DNA of 64,000 bases from Thereva unica (lineage: Eukaryota; Arthropoda; Insecta; Diptera; Therevidae), in NCBI GenBank assembly GCA_949987705.1, contig OX465281.1:100525248-100589247 (forward strand), in the 5' to 3' direction. The notes below the pieces were generated by a model that ran no database searches, had not been told where the DNA came from, and was given only the letters and a program-made list of their open reading frames with translations. The translations under genes and the position numbers were made by a program. Positions 43,505 through 55,385 of this stretch are shown in pieces; positions within the stretch are counted from its first letter, which is position 1; every line of letters begins with the position of its first letter.

Positions 43505-44183
43505 TAATTATTTTAGTTTTAACCAAAGAAAACCCGAAAACAATTAAAACAATAAAACTTTCACGATTCTACTCGCGGCATAAAAAGTTAACTAATTACC
43601 TTTTTATTTTGTTGAATGCATTTCGAACTACATTCAGTTCATCATCAGCATCACAACTTAAGCAGCAAAAGTATCCTCTGCATGACCGCAACCGTAAACA
43701 CACATATTTAAACACACAGTTAAACACGAGCGAACAGCACAGATTCAATGTTACCATTATCCAAATTCAAAGCATTATTATTTGATTGAATGTAGTAACT
43801 TTCGTATGCGTCGAGTCTATTTGCATCTCGTACTTCTTTCAATAGGTTTACACATTCAGAGTTGTAATTGTGATCTGTATCAAGAATGTGTTTAGCAAAC
43901 GCTGATTTTTTTGGTTCATTGTTTTTAATGTACGAGATATGTTCTTTGAATCTTTTTTGTACTGCTATTTTTGTTTGTCCGTAATAAACTCCATCACAAT
44001 CAGCTTCACCGCACTTAATCGAATATATACCCGATTTTTTCATTTTGTCATCTCTGTCTTTTGTTGAACCGATTAAATCACCTAACACTTTTGTAAACAA
44101 CTTCCATATCAAAGCGTTTAAAAGTTTTTTCCAGATTTTTGGTGATTTCTGGAACATAGTTCATAGAAACACGTTTATGCATG
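43505..44183 (-). pseudogene. Penelope-like element fragment, copy 2
   Basis: The minus strand repeats the GIY-YIG part of copy 1 (GIYSIKCGEADCDGVYYG and RFKEHISYIKNN) without the frameshift, then the same 3' UTR. It begins at about 44183, further 3' than copy 1, so it is more truncated. It is inserted between two LINE fragments. Confidence 0.85.
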
Positions 44184-44591
44184 TTTCCAAGAATCTGGGT
44201 AAACTCCGGAAGAGTATGATAGGGCAAAAAGTTTGCGCAGAGGTTTAGCCAAAGGTGAGGCGCATTGTTTTAAGACGATAGGGGGTATATTATCGGGTCC
44301 TGTGGATTTGACGGCATCGAGTTCCTAGAGGCACCCGTACACCTCCTGAGCCCTGAAGAATACCCTGTTCATTGATTGGCCATTGTGCTCGGAAATAGGA
44401 GGTAACATAGCAGTTTCGGGTAAAGAAGAATTTGAAGCGAACAGAGATGCCAATAAATCGGTCTTGGATTTGCTGTCTGTTATTCCCCTCGCATTGTGGA
44501 TAAAAGAAGGGGTTGAAGATGCAGTGAAATTCTTTTTGATGGAAGTTACCAAGGACCAGAAGATTTTGTCACCAGAAGTTGCATTAAGGAG
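44184..44591 (-). pseudogene. LINE reverse transcriptase N-terminal fragment
   Basis: The minus strand encodes FWSLVTSIKKNF, LLASLFASNS, PPISEHN and KSTGPDNIPP, then LKQCAPHL, the linker and first RT motifs of a jockey/CR1-type LINE ORF2. It stops where Penelope copy 2 was inserted (44183). On the other side LINE B interrupts it (44592). Confidence 0.7.
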
Positions 44592-44798
44592 TTTATTATT
44601 ATTATTATTATTTATTATACATTTATTGGGGCAGTACACAAGAACTACATCTTTTAAAGTACAGAACAAACGGCAAGAAAGAATATTTAAATCTTTAAAA
44701 AAAAAATGACTTAAACTAGCCTTAAAGAAATAATGTAGAAGTGAAAAGAAAAATATAGGGTTAGATAGGGGGAAAAAATAGAAAGGAAATAAAAAGAA

Positions 44799-46724
44799 CT
44801 AAAGAAAAGATGAGGAAGAGGAAGAGAGAAAACTAGATGCTTGCTTTCTGAAAGCTGCTGTGGTGCCTATCCTTTTTATTGTGTTAGGAAGGCAATTCCA
44901 AAGCCTAATTGTATACACAAAGAAGGAGCGACTACCAATTAGGGACAAATGAGCAGGTATAAGGAATTTGATTTGTAGGGGGACCAGTGCCATGATGTCA
45001 AGAAGACGAAAAATGTCGTGACCTAATAAAGAATGTTGTATGCCTGACACATGATCCGAGCGTCTCAAATGGAAAATATACCGTAGACAATCATTAAATG
45101 CTACCTTAAGACGTTGACGACAAGATGAGTCAAAAGAAATGTAAACAAGGGCACCATAAAGAAAATGTGGCACCACGAGAGTTTTAACTAGCTTGGCACG
45201 AATAGATTGTGGTAAGAGATTACCATAGAGCCAAAGTTTACGCAATGTGCCATAGACCTTGGAGAGTATAAGTGGGACATGATCGCAGCAGGATAGTCTG
45301 TCATTAATAATAATACCGAGATTATTGACACATTCAACAAAGGGAAGAGGAATATTATCAAGGACGATATTTGGAATATTGTCCAGAGACCTATTGGGAC
45401 GTTTAAGGATGAGTGCTTTGGACTTATTAGGATTTAATTTGAGAAAATTGGAAGAACTCCACTCATTTATTTGGGACAGAATATCATTAAGATTTGAGAT
45501 GCAAGATCTGATTTTACTAGGAGGACACGAGGTGTACAACTGAAGATCATCAGCATATAGATGAAATGAGCAGCGTTGAATAACGGAGGTAACATCGTTG
45601 GAATTTAGAGCGGGATCAAGCTTGCGGGAGTAAAATTCCCGTTTAGCAGATTTGCCTTTACAAGTGATTAGGTTGCGTAATTGTTTGTAAGCATTACGAT
45701 GCCTAGGAATTCTGGTCTTGCGATAGCGCCTGTACATAAACTCACGCTGATTTATCAGATCGCGGATTTCACGGAAATACCATGGACAATGGCGAGATAC
45801 CTGGCGCCTTCTCGTTACTATAGGGACACACTGATCGAAAAGGTGATGAATAAAAGCAGTTAATAGATCAACTTTAGTGTCGATACAAGTGGTGTAATAG
45901 ATATCATCCCACCGCATTGCCGCAGCGACTTCAGAAAGCTGATCTAAATTAATATTGCTATAGTCACGATACGAAATGGAAGATGAAGAGGGAGGAGAAA
46001 ATGCAAACTTAGTTGAGAGGAATAGTAGGTCATGATCAAGAAAACTAGGCGGGGAGATTTGACTGTGTTTTAATACAGCATCCGTGGCAGTGGTAGCTAG
46101 AATATCGAGTAGGGAGGGATTCTGGCAGTTCAAAAACGTAGGCAGTTCATTCAAGATATGTAAATCCAGTGATACAAGGAATTGCTTAAGTGCAGTCGAA
46201 CGATTATTGGCTTTCAAAAGGTTAACATTAAAATCACCAGCAACAATTATGTTTTCGTAGTGCAGAGAAAGCCTTGCAATAAGGTTGGCGAGTTCAGTGC
46301 CAATCTCAGTGTTAAAACTATTGGGCGGACAGTATACACTGACTACAACACATTTGTCACCGGCAGATTTTACCTCTACCGCAAGAAATTCAAGTTGTGA
46401 GCCACACGATTTGCCCACCACTTTCGAGGAGAGCAATGATGCACAATATATGGCGACACCCCCACCAGCACGACCTGTGCGATCATTACGATGCATAGAA
46501 AAACCAGGAAGGGAAACTAGAGCAGACGGGATTCCAGTTTTCAACCAAGTCTCACTTACCAACAGAACATGAATTTTCGTGAGTTCCAACATTAATCTGA
46601 ATTCATCCATTTTATTTCTTAAGCTTCTTGCATTAAAAACACAAATGTTCAGGCCTGAGCAGGAAGAGGACAGGGTATTGAGTAGTAGTCTCTCCCTGTG
46701 CACACAATTAGTGTAATTATTCAT
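44799..46724 (-). CDS. LINE B ORF2 with in-frame loss of the RT core
   Basis: The 641-residue frame starts with an apurinic-type endonuclease (LNICVFNARSLRNKMDEF, VLLVSETWL, RAGGGVAIYC, VVSVYCPPNS, IIVAGDFNVN, FLDHDLLF). It continues to the linker (CPWYFREIRDLINQRE). Near residue 380 it jumps straight to the RT motif C (HLYADDLQLY, about 389) and the thumb (FLKLNPNKSKALIL). Motifs A and B of the palm are missing, so it cannot reverse-transcribe. The C-terminus keeps IRLWNCLPNTIKR. The junction keeps the frame. Such a copy could make an endonuclease-only protein. Confidence 0.8.
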   Translation of the reverse strand: MNNYTNCVHRERLLLNTLSSSCSGLNICVFNARSLRNKMDEFRLMLELTKIHVLLVSETWLKTGIPSALVSLPGFSMHRNDRTGRAGGGVAIYCASLLSSKVVGKSCGSQLEFLAVEVKSAGDKCVVVSVYCPPNSFNTEIGTELANLIARLSLHYENIIVAGDFNVNLLKANNRSTALKQFLVSLDLHILNELPTFLNCQNPSLLDILATTATDAVLKHSQISPPSFLDHDLLFLSTKFAFSPPSSSSISYRDYSNINLDQLSEVAAAMRWDDIYYTTCIDTKVDLLTAFIHHLFDQCVPIVTRRRQVSRHCPWYFREIRDLINQREFMYRRYRKTRIPRHRNAYKQLRNLITCKGKSAKREFYSRKLDPALNSNDVTSVIQRCSFHLYADDLQLYTSCPPSKIRSCISNLNDILSQINEWSSSNFLKLNPNKSKALILKRPNRSLDNIPNIVLDNIPLPFVECVNNLGIIINDRLSCCDHVPLILSKVYGTLRKLWLYGNLLPQSIRAKLVKTLVVPHFLYGALVYISFDSSCRQRLKVAFNDCLRYIFHLRRSDHVSGIQHSLLGHDIFRLLDIMALVPLQIKFLIPAHLSLIGSRSFFVYTIRLWNCLPNTIKRIGTTAAFRKQASSFLSSSSSSFL

Positions 46725-47024
46725 AATTCCTAGAGATTCTCCAAATCAAAGCTCAGAACAACACACAGAAGCATCCATCAAGCAAGCACAGTAGAAGTCA
46801 GAAAAGGTGAAAGTGAAGGATAAATACATTACAAGAACATATATATAAAGAAACTAAAGCTAATAAAATTAATAAAAATATAGAACAAAGAAGAAAATAA
46901 CATAATATAAAAACAAAGAAGAAAATAATTAACATTGAAGAGACGAAAATGAAAATTAAAATTAAAAATAAATTAAAAATCATGCTCAAATTGCGATGCG
47001 ATGCTCCAAGACATATGCTGGCAG

Positions 47025-47270
47025 TTATTTCAGGCTGGGAGAAGATGATGAATTAACGGCTTCATTGAGATCTAGTGCAGAGGAAAAAACTTTGGGTGAT
47101 TTGTTTTTATCCACCTGCACATACACTAAACCACGACGGGTAAATACAGAGGATACCAAGCTCCTTTTTTGTAGCTTCCGAGCTGTCTGAAAAATGTCCA
47201 TATTTTTTGACGTCAAGCTTTCATTGACATGCACGAGATTATCGGAAGTAAAGCCCAAGTTAATATTCAC
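47025..47270 (-). pseudogene. LINE B ORF1 C-terminus
   Basis: VHVNESLTSKNMDIFQTARK, then RSLVSSVFTRRGLVYVQ and KVFSSALDLNE match the conserved C-terminal region of ORF1 in CR1/jockey-like LINEs (ARxL...V.TR.G.VYV...DL). It is 5'-truncated at about 47277 and followed about 300 bp downstream by ORF2 on the same strand. Confidence 0.65.
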
Positions 47271-47277
47271 TTCACTT

Positions 47278-48440
47278 CACTTCTACAGAAGTGGATCGAG
47301 AACTTCCTTTCCGGCCGTTCAATCAAAGTAGCATTGGATGGCGTCAAATCCGCATCCCACCCGATCTCGGCGGGGGTCCCCCAGGGGTCAATCTTATCAC
47401 CAGCCCTATTTCTCATCTTTATAAATGACCTTCTTTCAATCCCCTCCAACCCACTTCTCAGCTTCGCTGACGACGGTACTCTACGGTACTCGTGCAGCTT
47501 CGATACAAGACAGACTCATGCCAGATCCTGTCTTGATGATCGCGAACTAATAACGACATTAAACTCATTCTAGAGTGGGGAAAGAAGAATCGTGTTGAAT
47601 TCAACCCCGACAAAACCAAGTACTGTCTTATCTCCAAAAAGAAGTTCAACACCTCTTCACCCTTGAAAGTGAATGAAGTTCAACTAATGGCCGAACCATC
47701 CTTACACATCTTAGGCGTGTCAAAGACTTGCGATGGAATGACCACATATTCCAAATTGCCAAACAAGCATCCCAGTGCCTGGGATTTCTTAAGAGGTGCA
47801 AGTTCCTCCTCCAGCCATCGGCCCGTGCTGTTATTTATAAATCCTACATTCGGCCTCTTCTCGAATATAACTCCCTAGTTTGGGGCGGCGCCCCAATAAC
47901 CACCTTAGCATGGTTAGACAAGGTGCAAAAAAGGGCACTCAAGTTAATTGATGACGACACCGCCTGCTCCACCATCGACCCCTTGAGCCACCGTAGGAAT
48001 GTAGCAGCACTGACAAAATTTTATCGCTACTATCATAGCGACTGTTCCTCCGAGTTAAACGCTCTCCTGCCTCCACGGCAATCTTATACCCGCAACACCA
48101 GATTAGCCCACTCGTCTCATTCCCTTCACCTGCAACTACCCCTTTCACGCACTCAACAAGATATGACTTCGTTTGTTAATAGAACAACTCGACTGTGGAA
48201 TAATCTCTCGCAGTCAGTATTTCCGAGCTCCTACAACATCCAAGAATTCAAACGCAGGGTTCATCACCACCTTCTTCAATACCCCCCCCCCCCCCGTACC
48301 TTTTAACCCTTAACCTATACCCCTCCCCATCCCCCGTACTAAGCTTACTGCTAGACATTGCGCCATGACGTGACAAATGACATGACGGACTAGTAGTACA
48401 AAGGGTAACTCCTGAGCTTAGCACTGCCACATAAAAAAAA
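47278..48440 (+). pseudogene. LINE A reverse transcriptase, 3' half
   Basis: Plus-strand frames encode LLQKWIENFLSGRSIKVALD, AGVPQGSILSPALF, FINDLLSIPSNPLL and SFADDGTLRYS (RT motifs B and C). After frameshifts near 47560-47730 they encode LEYNSLVWGGAP, LDKVQKRALKLI and TTRLWNNLSQSVFP. A C-homopolymer at about 48284 and a 3' A run at 48434 follow. At least five other fragments of this family occur in the window. Confidence 0.85.
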
Positions 48441-49061
48441 AGTCGGTTTATTTAGTTTTGATTGCGTTCATACACTCCCGATTAAACCAGCTGTTGGGCC
48501 AAGGCTTCACAGATTTGGTAGAAAGGGGAATGAAGAAATGCATTCCTGCCTGAATGATCCTGGTGAAACGGATAGCGGCAGAGTTGATGTTTTTATTTCG
48601 GAAACACAGGTCCCAGTCAGTAGATTAGGAAAAATTAATAAGCCCCGGCCAATTGGCATTCACATAATAGATTTGTTCGGAAATAGCACCAAATGATGAT
48701 GATGAGGCTTCGTTACTTATGTTAGGACATCTGTATAGGAAGCATAAGAATATGACGTGGCTTTGGAAGATGATTTTAATCCAAAGATTAAAATCAGAGC
48801 ACGTGCTTGAATATATTTTATAAGATGTCACGTCATCCGTGGGGAGAGAGTGTGCACTAAAGTGTACCCCGACACCTGGTAATGACCTAAGTAAGTATCG
48901 GGAGATATTTGGGTTTCGCTAAGTGCGAAGATTGGCGGTTTGGAATTATTTAGGTGGCAATCAACAAAAGAGAAATTGGTATGAAGTCCACGAATGTTAC
49001 AGAAGTCAATAACAAAGCTTGACTTGTAACGGGACTTCGGTTGCTCGGACTCAATCGCCAC
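48441..49061 (-). pseudogene. LINE endonuclease fragment
   Basis: The minus strand reads SSFVIDFCNIRGLHTNFSFV, PPIFALSETQISPDT and YQVSGYTLVHTLSP, an endonuclease N-terminus. After a deletion near 48835 it reads VIFLCFLYRCP, STDWDLCFRN and PWPNSWFNRECMNAIKTK, its end. It lies tail-to-tail with LINE A and may be the 5' part of the same family, inserted separately. Confidence 0.7.
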
Positions 49062-49542
49062 ATTATCAGGGATTACATTTCCGGCACTACATTTGCCTCA
49101 ACCATCAGAGTCAATAAAATGTGTCCTCGTCAAAGTGTTCTGCCTATTGAGACGCGGCAAATTTCATCGAACGATAGATTTTTGGCCGCGACACTTTCAG
49201 GTCCGACATTCGAGTGAGGGTAGGGACCAAGAATACTCCCTTGTGTTGTTCGTCGTTCGCGTCACGGTATACAGAAACAGGAGGTGATGTAAAAGAGAGA
49301 CAGCTTCGAATACCGTAAAAAATGGGCGCCCAGTGAAGTCAGCTCTAATGCAGAAACAACAACTACAGCTTCGATTTTATATGGAAAGCGGGCCCCACGT
49401 GACGTCAGCACTAAATTACCGTATACGGTATAAAGTCTTTTACATTACCTTGTTTCTGTATCCGTGGGGCGCGGTCAAAGGGTGCAGAAGCCTTCGCGTT
49501 ACACTGCGGCTCGTGGACTTTTATTATATTTTGTTTTTATTA
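49062..49542. other. No gene recognised
   Basis: Unassigned sequence; perhaps the 5' region of the adjoining LINE fragment. Confidence 0.4.
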
Positions 49543-50290
49543 ACTTACCAGTATAGGGAAGTTATTGTAATGGGTCCGAAAATCGAAATTTCCAACGTAT
49601 TTTCATTTTTCAAGGTCCCAATAGCAAAAATTTGAGAAGTATGTGTGTGCACGATATCGTGCGAAACCAAAAAAGATAACAACTTCGTTAAGGTGTCGTT
49701 CGGCGTATTATAAAAGATTTTTATAAAATTTTATCGGACCGTTTTTTGGTTCAAATGATTTAAGTGATTTTTGTACCTGCACGATATCGCCCGAATCACA
49801 AAGATTTCGACTTACTTGAGGTGTAATTGGAGGCCTATTAACGAAAATATAATCTGAAAATATTTTTATAATATTCGGTCGAGCCATTTTTAGGTTTAAA
49901 CGACGTTCGTGATTTTTGTACCTGTACGGTACCGCGCTAACCAAAAACTATATCGACTTCTTTGAGATGCCGAAAGAAGAATATTAACGGAAAAATGCTC
50001 TGAAAAAAATTTCATAACATTCGGTCGGGGCTTTTCATTGTTTAAATAGAAAAACTTCGACTAAGTGTCAGAAAGACCTTAAATTAATAAGCTTTACTAA
50101 TATCGAATAAACTTGATGGAATGAGAAATGATCTAGACGAAGTGAGCTTTTTTGGATTCTGCACAGCGAAAACTTTTCAACACAACACCACTTGTCAAAA
50201 TCTGACAACCTTTAAAAATCTTGCAAAAATTACGTTACCCTTTAAAAACATCACGAATTTTTCAAACGTCCGCACTCTTCGCTGTCCCAG
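49543..50290. repeat. TA-flanked element with 140-bp repeats, copy 2
   Basis: It starts ACTTACCAGTATAG after TA and parallels 10000-10590. It has three internal units (49650, 49790, 49925) instead of two, each with CGATATCG/CGGTACCG-like starts and ATTCGGTCG-like cores. The right TIR seen in copy 1 is missing. Confidence 0.7.
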
Positions 50291-50478
50291 ACCATACTCA
50301 CAATTTCGTATCTATTCAGCTTTGACTTATTGTAGCTCCAGAAAATTGCGCTGTTGCTGCGTCTAGCTGAACTTAATTCCTTTCTGCAGTCATTACGGAG
50401 TGCTTCAAGTTCGCGAGACCTCTAAGGGTGTTTGGAAACCTCTTGATGCGGTCTGTTCAGACAAGCTTTTTAAAGGCG

Positions 50479-51000
50479 TTAGGCGCATTGTTCTGTGAAA
50501 GTGCCCACAATGCTATTGAGTTGTGCCTGCTTTTTGGGAATACAGGGAGGCTTAGGGGCAAGGTTCTTTGCGATTAGACTGGTATAGTAGCCCCAATTTG
50601 CTTTCTGAGGTTTTTTTTTTATTTTAGAAGGGGTGGTTAAGCTAGAGTCCTCCAGTTGGAACTCTATGAACCTGCGGTCTGAGAAGGAGTGCTCCTTCGA
50701 GACCTTCCAGGACGATATTTGTTCGAAGCGGCGTTCTGAGAGAATGGTGATGTCCAGCAGTTCTTCTCTGTTTTTGATAACAATTTTGTTTTTGCTACAA
50801 ATAGCAAGGTTGTGTTGAGTAGACACTCTCCTCGATCATTTGTGTCTGTGATGCCCCATTGTGGGTGGTGTGCATTTGCATCACCTGCCATAACCAGGAC
50901 TTTGGTAGCATCGATGTATCTTACCAGGTCCTGAAAAGCCATAGGAGGCAGAGGGCCCTCATCGTGGTGGGCTAGATAAAAAAGGCCATCCTGAGTTTTC
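50479..51000 (-). pseudogene. LINE (R1/Loa-like) endonuclease fragment
   Basis: VRYIDATKVLVMAGDANAHH, PQWGITDTNDRGECL and, in a second frame, ELLDITILSERRFEQISSW and EHSFSDRRFIEFQLE are the central and C-terminal parts of an R1/Loa-type LINE endonuclease. GDANAHHP and SFSDRRFI carry catalytic residues. A frame change lies near 50800. RT does not follow. Confidence 0.7.
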
Positions 51001-51010
51001 TCTGTTTTAA

Positions 51011-51740
51011 CCAGGGATCGTAACTGTTATAACTTATATCGAAAAAATCAGAAATTAATCATTATTTTGAAGCATATATGATTTAAGACAACAGTAACAG
51101 TTAAATTTTACCAAGAATATTAAAAGTTGTTTTTAACTATAATCTTTGTCTAGTATTGTTTTAAATCTTTTAAAACTATTTTTTTGTTCAAAATAATAAT
51201 TAAAATATAAAAATAAAATTCTTTTGCTGCAACCAGATAAAATAATTATCGCAATTGGAAAATCACACCATAAAAACAATAGTGATATTGCGCTTAATTG
51301 TTTAATATCAATTCAATACTATCGTAACGTAATGTACTGAGCGTAGTTATTTTATTTATTTTCTGCAAAAGACTTTTATTTTGATATTTTGAAAATAAAA
51401 GTCTTCAAAGACTTTTATAGAAAAACTGGAAAAATAAAAATCTTAAAAAGACTTTTATGGAAGACAGAAAAAAATAAAAGTATTTTTTAACAGTTATTTT
51501 TAATTTTAAAAATAAAAGTCCTCTCATAACAGTTTTGGAGAGACTGCAAATAAAACACGAAAATAAGTGTTCTTAATAGTCCTGGAGCCGGTGACCAAAA
51601 AGTCACGTCATACGGAATTGGAAAATTTTTTGGCACCTAATCGAAAGTTCGAAGTTAGGCGAACAAGAAAAGCTCGGCAAGCATGGATTTAATAAGCCGG
51701 AAAGGTCGGACGTACCTCTTTGAAAGTTGTGATAAGTGGT
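51011..51740. repeat. AT-rich segment with AAAAGTCTT inverted repeats
   Basis: No gene. The motif AAAATAAAAGTC and its complement GACTTTTAT recur at least six times in 51360-51540, allowing several hairpins. Confidence 0.5.
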
Positions 51741-52112
51741 AAAAATCGTAGCACCTACAAGTTGTCATCAATAGATGCCTTCGCCGTATCCTAAAAATCC
51801 GCTGGCAAGGTAGAATTCCTAATGAAGAGCTATGGCGACGTGCCGGCCAAGAAAGAAGGAAATGGAATTGGATTGGCCACACCTTGCGACGCGAAAATCT
51901 AGCCAAACAGACCTTTGACTGGGATCCGCAAGGATCCCGTCGAGCCCGAAGACCTAGAGCAACGTGGAGCAGAACCCTATTAGCAGAGGCTGCAACAACT
52001 GGAAGATCCGGGTCAGAGCTGACAGCTGTCGCACAAAACAGACTCCGCTGGAGGGCAACTGTTTCCACCCTATGTCCCATGAAGGATTAAAGGGGAATAA
52101 GTAAGTAAGTAA
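51741..52112 (+). pseudogene. LINE RT C-terminal end with (AAGT)n tail
   Basis: NRCLRRILKIRWQGRIPNEE, LWRRAGQERRKWNWIGHTLR, ARRPRATWSRTL and AQNRLRWRA are typical of the extreme C-terminus of LINE reverse transcriptases (the WIGHxLR and GRPxxTW patterns). The stop is followed at once by a tetranucleotide (AAGT)5 tail, which marks the 3' end of the insertion. The copy is heavily 5'-truncated. Confidence 0.75.
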
Positions 52113-53091
52113 GTAAGCTATTATAAGGGCAAGAAAAGATAAAATCTGAATAAATATATGTAAATTATCTATTACTTTATTTAATCCCCTCTTTCTGCAT
52201 TTTGGCCCTAAACAACATGCCGTATGTGAATGAATTCCTAGTATTTAGAATGCGCGGAAATAAGACTGTAGGTTGAGGGACTAAGCGAGTAGCCTAATCT
52301 GGTGTTGCGGGTATAAGATTGAGTGAAGTAAATGAATTATTTATTTTGAGGCCAAATATTACTAAAATATTACAAATTTTTATACAATTTCTCACAACGA
52401 TTTGCCTTATTACTACCTACTGATGCGAAAGGCGATATCGTCGGGTGAATACAATAGTCGCGATACTGAAATTGCGAAAAAATAATACAATTAATACAAA
52501 TTTTAGTTATTTCGTGAAAAATTTCAAATCAAATCCCCTAGACTCTCATAGAAATTTAGACCCGTGACTTTTGCAGAAGATAATGTGAGTATTTTCGCAT
52601 TTTTGCACAATGTTCAAAATAGAAAAAATTTCAGTTTCGTGACTATTGCATCCACCTGACGATATGTACATAATTTCAAAATCAATCTCACACAAATTCC
52701 CAAATATAAATAGATACTTTGCTGTATCCAAGCGTTATTTAAATCCTTATAAACAAAGAAACAAAATTCTTTCGAATGAGCAAATAAGCACTCAGCTACA
52801 TTTATCTAGTGATAAATGTTTTCACAATGATATTTAATGACATCTGTATTTTATTAAAGGGCTGTTACATCCCCATTCAGAAGAAGGCCATCCCAAATGG
52901 ACAAAAAAAGAAAATAAAAAAAATATTATACCTACATACTGTTTGGGAGCATCCGGAATTTCCCTGTTTAGACATCCTTAAAATAGATACAAACTAGACC
53001 CGGTCAACAATCCCATGGAGAAATCAATTTTCCGGAATTACAAGGCTTGTGTCAAATAAAGAAAAGCTGTGATAGACAACAATGAACTTAC
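52113..53091. other. Presumed otk intron sequence
   Basis: No coding exon was recognised between the LINE tail and the otk exon. A 34-bp scrap of LINE A (AATCTGGTGTTGCGGGTATA) lies at 52285-52320. The next otk exon expected downstream of the donor at 53091 was not found in the window. Confidence 0.45.
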
Positions 53092-53963
53092 CCTAATCCA
53101 TTTAACTTGAGGCGTCGGAGATCCTTGAGCCTTGCAGTGAATTTTCCCAACGGAGCCCAGCTCCAGGTTCTTCGAAGTGGGCTGAGGGGCAAACTTTAGT
53201 TGTTCTATAACAACCAGCTCACCACTTTGTGATGTGATGGGGCTGTGTCCTTCAATGTAAATTTGGCAGTCGTAAACTCCAGCATCGCTTGCTATAACAC
53301 CAGAGAACGTTAACGAGCCATTGTTTCTGTGCAAAGATACTCTTCCGTCTTCCCGTATAATAGATTCCATATTTGGTTCGGCAGTCGTTGTTGTGGCCGC
53401 CCCCAGTTCCGACAGTCGAACGACTTTACCATCTTTTCGCCACTTTAATTGTACCGAAGACTTTCTGTACTTATCTGGTAAATGATATGTGCACAACAAT
53501 TCCGCAAAGTCATTTTCTTTTACAACTGCCTTCGAGGGATGGTTGGAAAAAGTAACGTCGCTGTCCGCACTTTGAAGCTTATCACCGCGCTTTCCACGGC
53601 AAAGAAAAGTTTTTGTCTTGTCGACTCCTTTGAATGTTTTCTTATTGTAACCCCTTGTAATACATCCAGATGATGAATGGGCTCCTGTCTTTAGTGTATC
53701 CGACCACTTTAGGGTGTAGTCTTTAATGCTCATAACTCTTCCCGCATTGTTTGTGGCCACACAACGGTAAACTCCATTATCGTAAATGGACGGGGTACGA
53801 ATGGTTAGTTTATTTCTTTCCAGATGGATATTTTGTTTGTTTCCCAGCTTTTCACTATTCCGAAACCATTCGATTTCCAGATCGTCTGAGCCGTCAACGT
53901 GACATTTTAAAACGATTTCTTCTTTTCTATATGAAACCAGCTGGACATTAGCTGACCTTAGCC
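53092..53963 (-). CDS. off-track (PTK7-like) exon with Ig domains
   Basis: The exon runs from an acceptor (TTCTTTGCAG before 53963) to a consensus donor GTAAGT (from 53091). Its 872 bases equal 290 codons plus two bases of a split codon. It encodes the end of the first region (SANVQLVSYRKEEI), one Ig domain (LKCHVDG to YRCVATNNAGRV), a linker with TFLCRGKRG, a second Ig domain (AELLCTYHLPDKYRKSS to YDCQIYIEG), then LKFAPQPTSKNLELG and the start of a third (KIHCKAQGSPTPQVKWIR). This order and wording match fly otk, a transmembrane pseudokinase of Wnt/planar polarity and axon guidance. The paralogue otk2 is possible. Signal peptide, transmembrane and kinase exons lie outside or were not recognised. 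Confidence 0.9.
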
Positions 53964-54798
53964 CTGCAAAGAAAAGATAAGGGTTTTTTAGAGCACACAT
54001 AGTTTTAAGTCACATAGTGAAAAATTTATTTATATTTAATTTATTTTGTTTTGGATATTTTGCATTTTGAGCTATTATAATTTATTTGTAATCATAAAGT
54101 AAGACATTTTTTCGAGACCAACACCCTATTTGTGTAACAAAAAACTTGGATTTTACTCCTATACCATCGCTCACCATCGATAGTTAGTCATTACCGGCAG
54201 CCGGCAGCGTCTTGGAAGTAAATAGCCCAATGAGAATGATGGCTCCAGCTCAAAATCTGCAACAAACATGAAAATATGTAGGTTTTTGTCACCAAATGGC
54301 GGAATTTACAAAGCCATCAACGTGAGGATGAGCCTAATCCCTAAAAATGTTCAACATTCATTTACCCAATTGACGAACTATCTTCACTGTGCGTGATCTG
54401 TAGCCTTGAGTTGTTGAATTATACCGGCGGAAAGTTATGTTCTCTTTTTAACGGCCGGACGAGTACATATCGATGTTTTAACAACGGCCCAGTAGTATCC
54501 TTAATGTTTTTAGTTACACCCGGTTTACATTATTCCACTATTCCACACTTGAGTGTATATACACTTTAAAGTCTACATCTCCACTAATAAGTGGAGTTGT
54601 GTAAACGCGTTAAATTGAAAAGTGTAGTTCCAATTTATAAGCGTACCCACTTTTTTTAGTGAACAGAACATTTATGTTCACTTTGCGAGTGGAGCGAATG
54701 AAGGTTAGGTGTTTATGAGGGTTTTTAAATCGTGATTGTAGTAATTCCAAAAATTATAGCCTAGTATTTACAAAGGTTGTACTTCCTTTAAATATTCC
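53964..54798. other. Presumed otk intron sequence
   Basis: No exon was recognised. A loosely palindromic stretch rich in AAGTGGAGT/ACTCCACTT occurs at about 54530-54610. Confidence 0.4.
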
Positions 54799-55109
54799 GC
54801 CCCACGGCTCGCCTGAAACCAGTCTAACCCAAAAGTTGTGGCACTTCTGATTTTATTGCGGCAACACTTAAATTAAACTTTCAGAAACTCAAAAAAACAA
54901 ACAAAAAAAAACATGTGTCGAGCTATTTTCGATTGCGAGCGTTTGTTCGAAAAAGAAAAGAAGCCCGTTAATTCCCTTGTTTATCTCTTTGTTTTATGAA
55001 GAACGCAATTCTTTGTTATATATTTGAAATTGGTTTAGTATGTATTTACACTTCATAAGTTAATGTAAGCTTAAAATTTTTGTTCATATTTTGTAAAAAA
55101 AATAATTAA

Positions 55110-55385
55110 CACTAGATATACCGACAATTTGACTTACCTATATTTACCGACACCAGTCAAAATGACTGGTCTTAGAAAATTTTTTTTGGTTTGGTAGAAG
55201 TGCCGATTATAATCAAAACCTTTTTGATTTTGAATAAAAAAATAAATCTGACCGCCTACTATTATTCAATTAAGTATCGCTACAAATATCATTGCATCGT
55301 TTTAAAACAAAAAAATGGGGTCAACTAGGAATTTGAAAATGAAACTACACAACCAGTCATTTTGACTGGTGTGGTAAATCTAGTG
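55110..55385. mobile_element. piggyBac-type MITE
   Basis: CACTAGATATACCGAC at 55110 and, on the minus strand, CACTAGATTTACCACA at 55385 are flanked by TTAA (55106-55109, 55386-55389), the piggyBac target. Each end carries a hairpin ACCAGTCAAAATGACTGG about 45 or 20 bp inward. No transposase. Confidence 0.85.

Larger units (their letters stand above)
44592..47277 (-). mobile_element. LINE B, internally deleted copy
   Basis: The 5' end near 47277 carries the tail of ORF1. ORF2 (46724-44799) has endonuclease and RT C-terminus but lacks the RT core. The 3' UTR ends in an (AAT)n-type tail near 44592. ORF2 is fully open despite the deletion. The element belongs to the jockey/CR1 group by its endonuclease; the clade is not certain. 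Confidence 0.75.

Noticed and set aside
47278..49061. A twin-priming inversion of one LINE copy
   Set aside because: Twin priming puts the inverted 5' part upstream of the 3' part; here it lies beyond the 3' tail, so two separate insertions are more likely.
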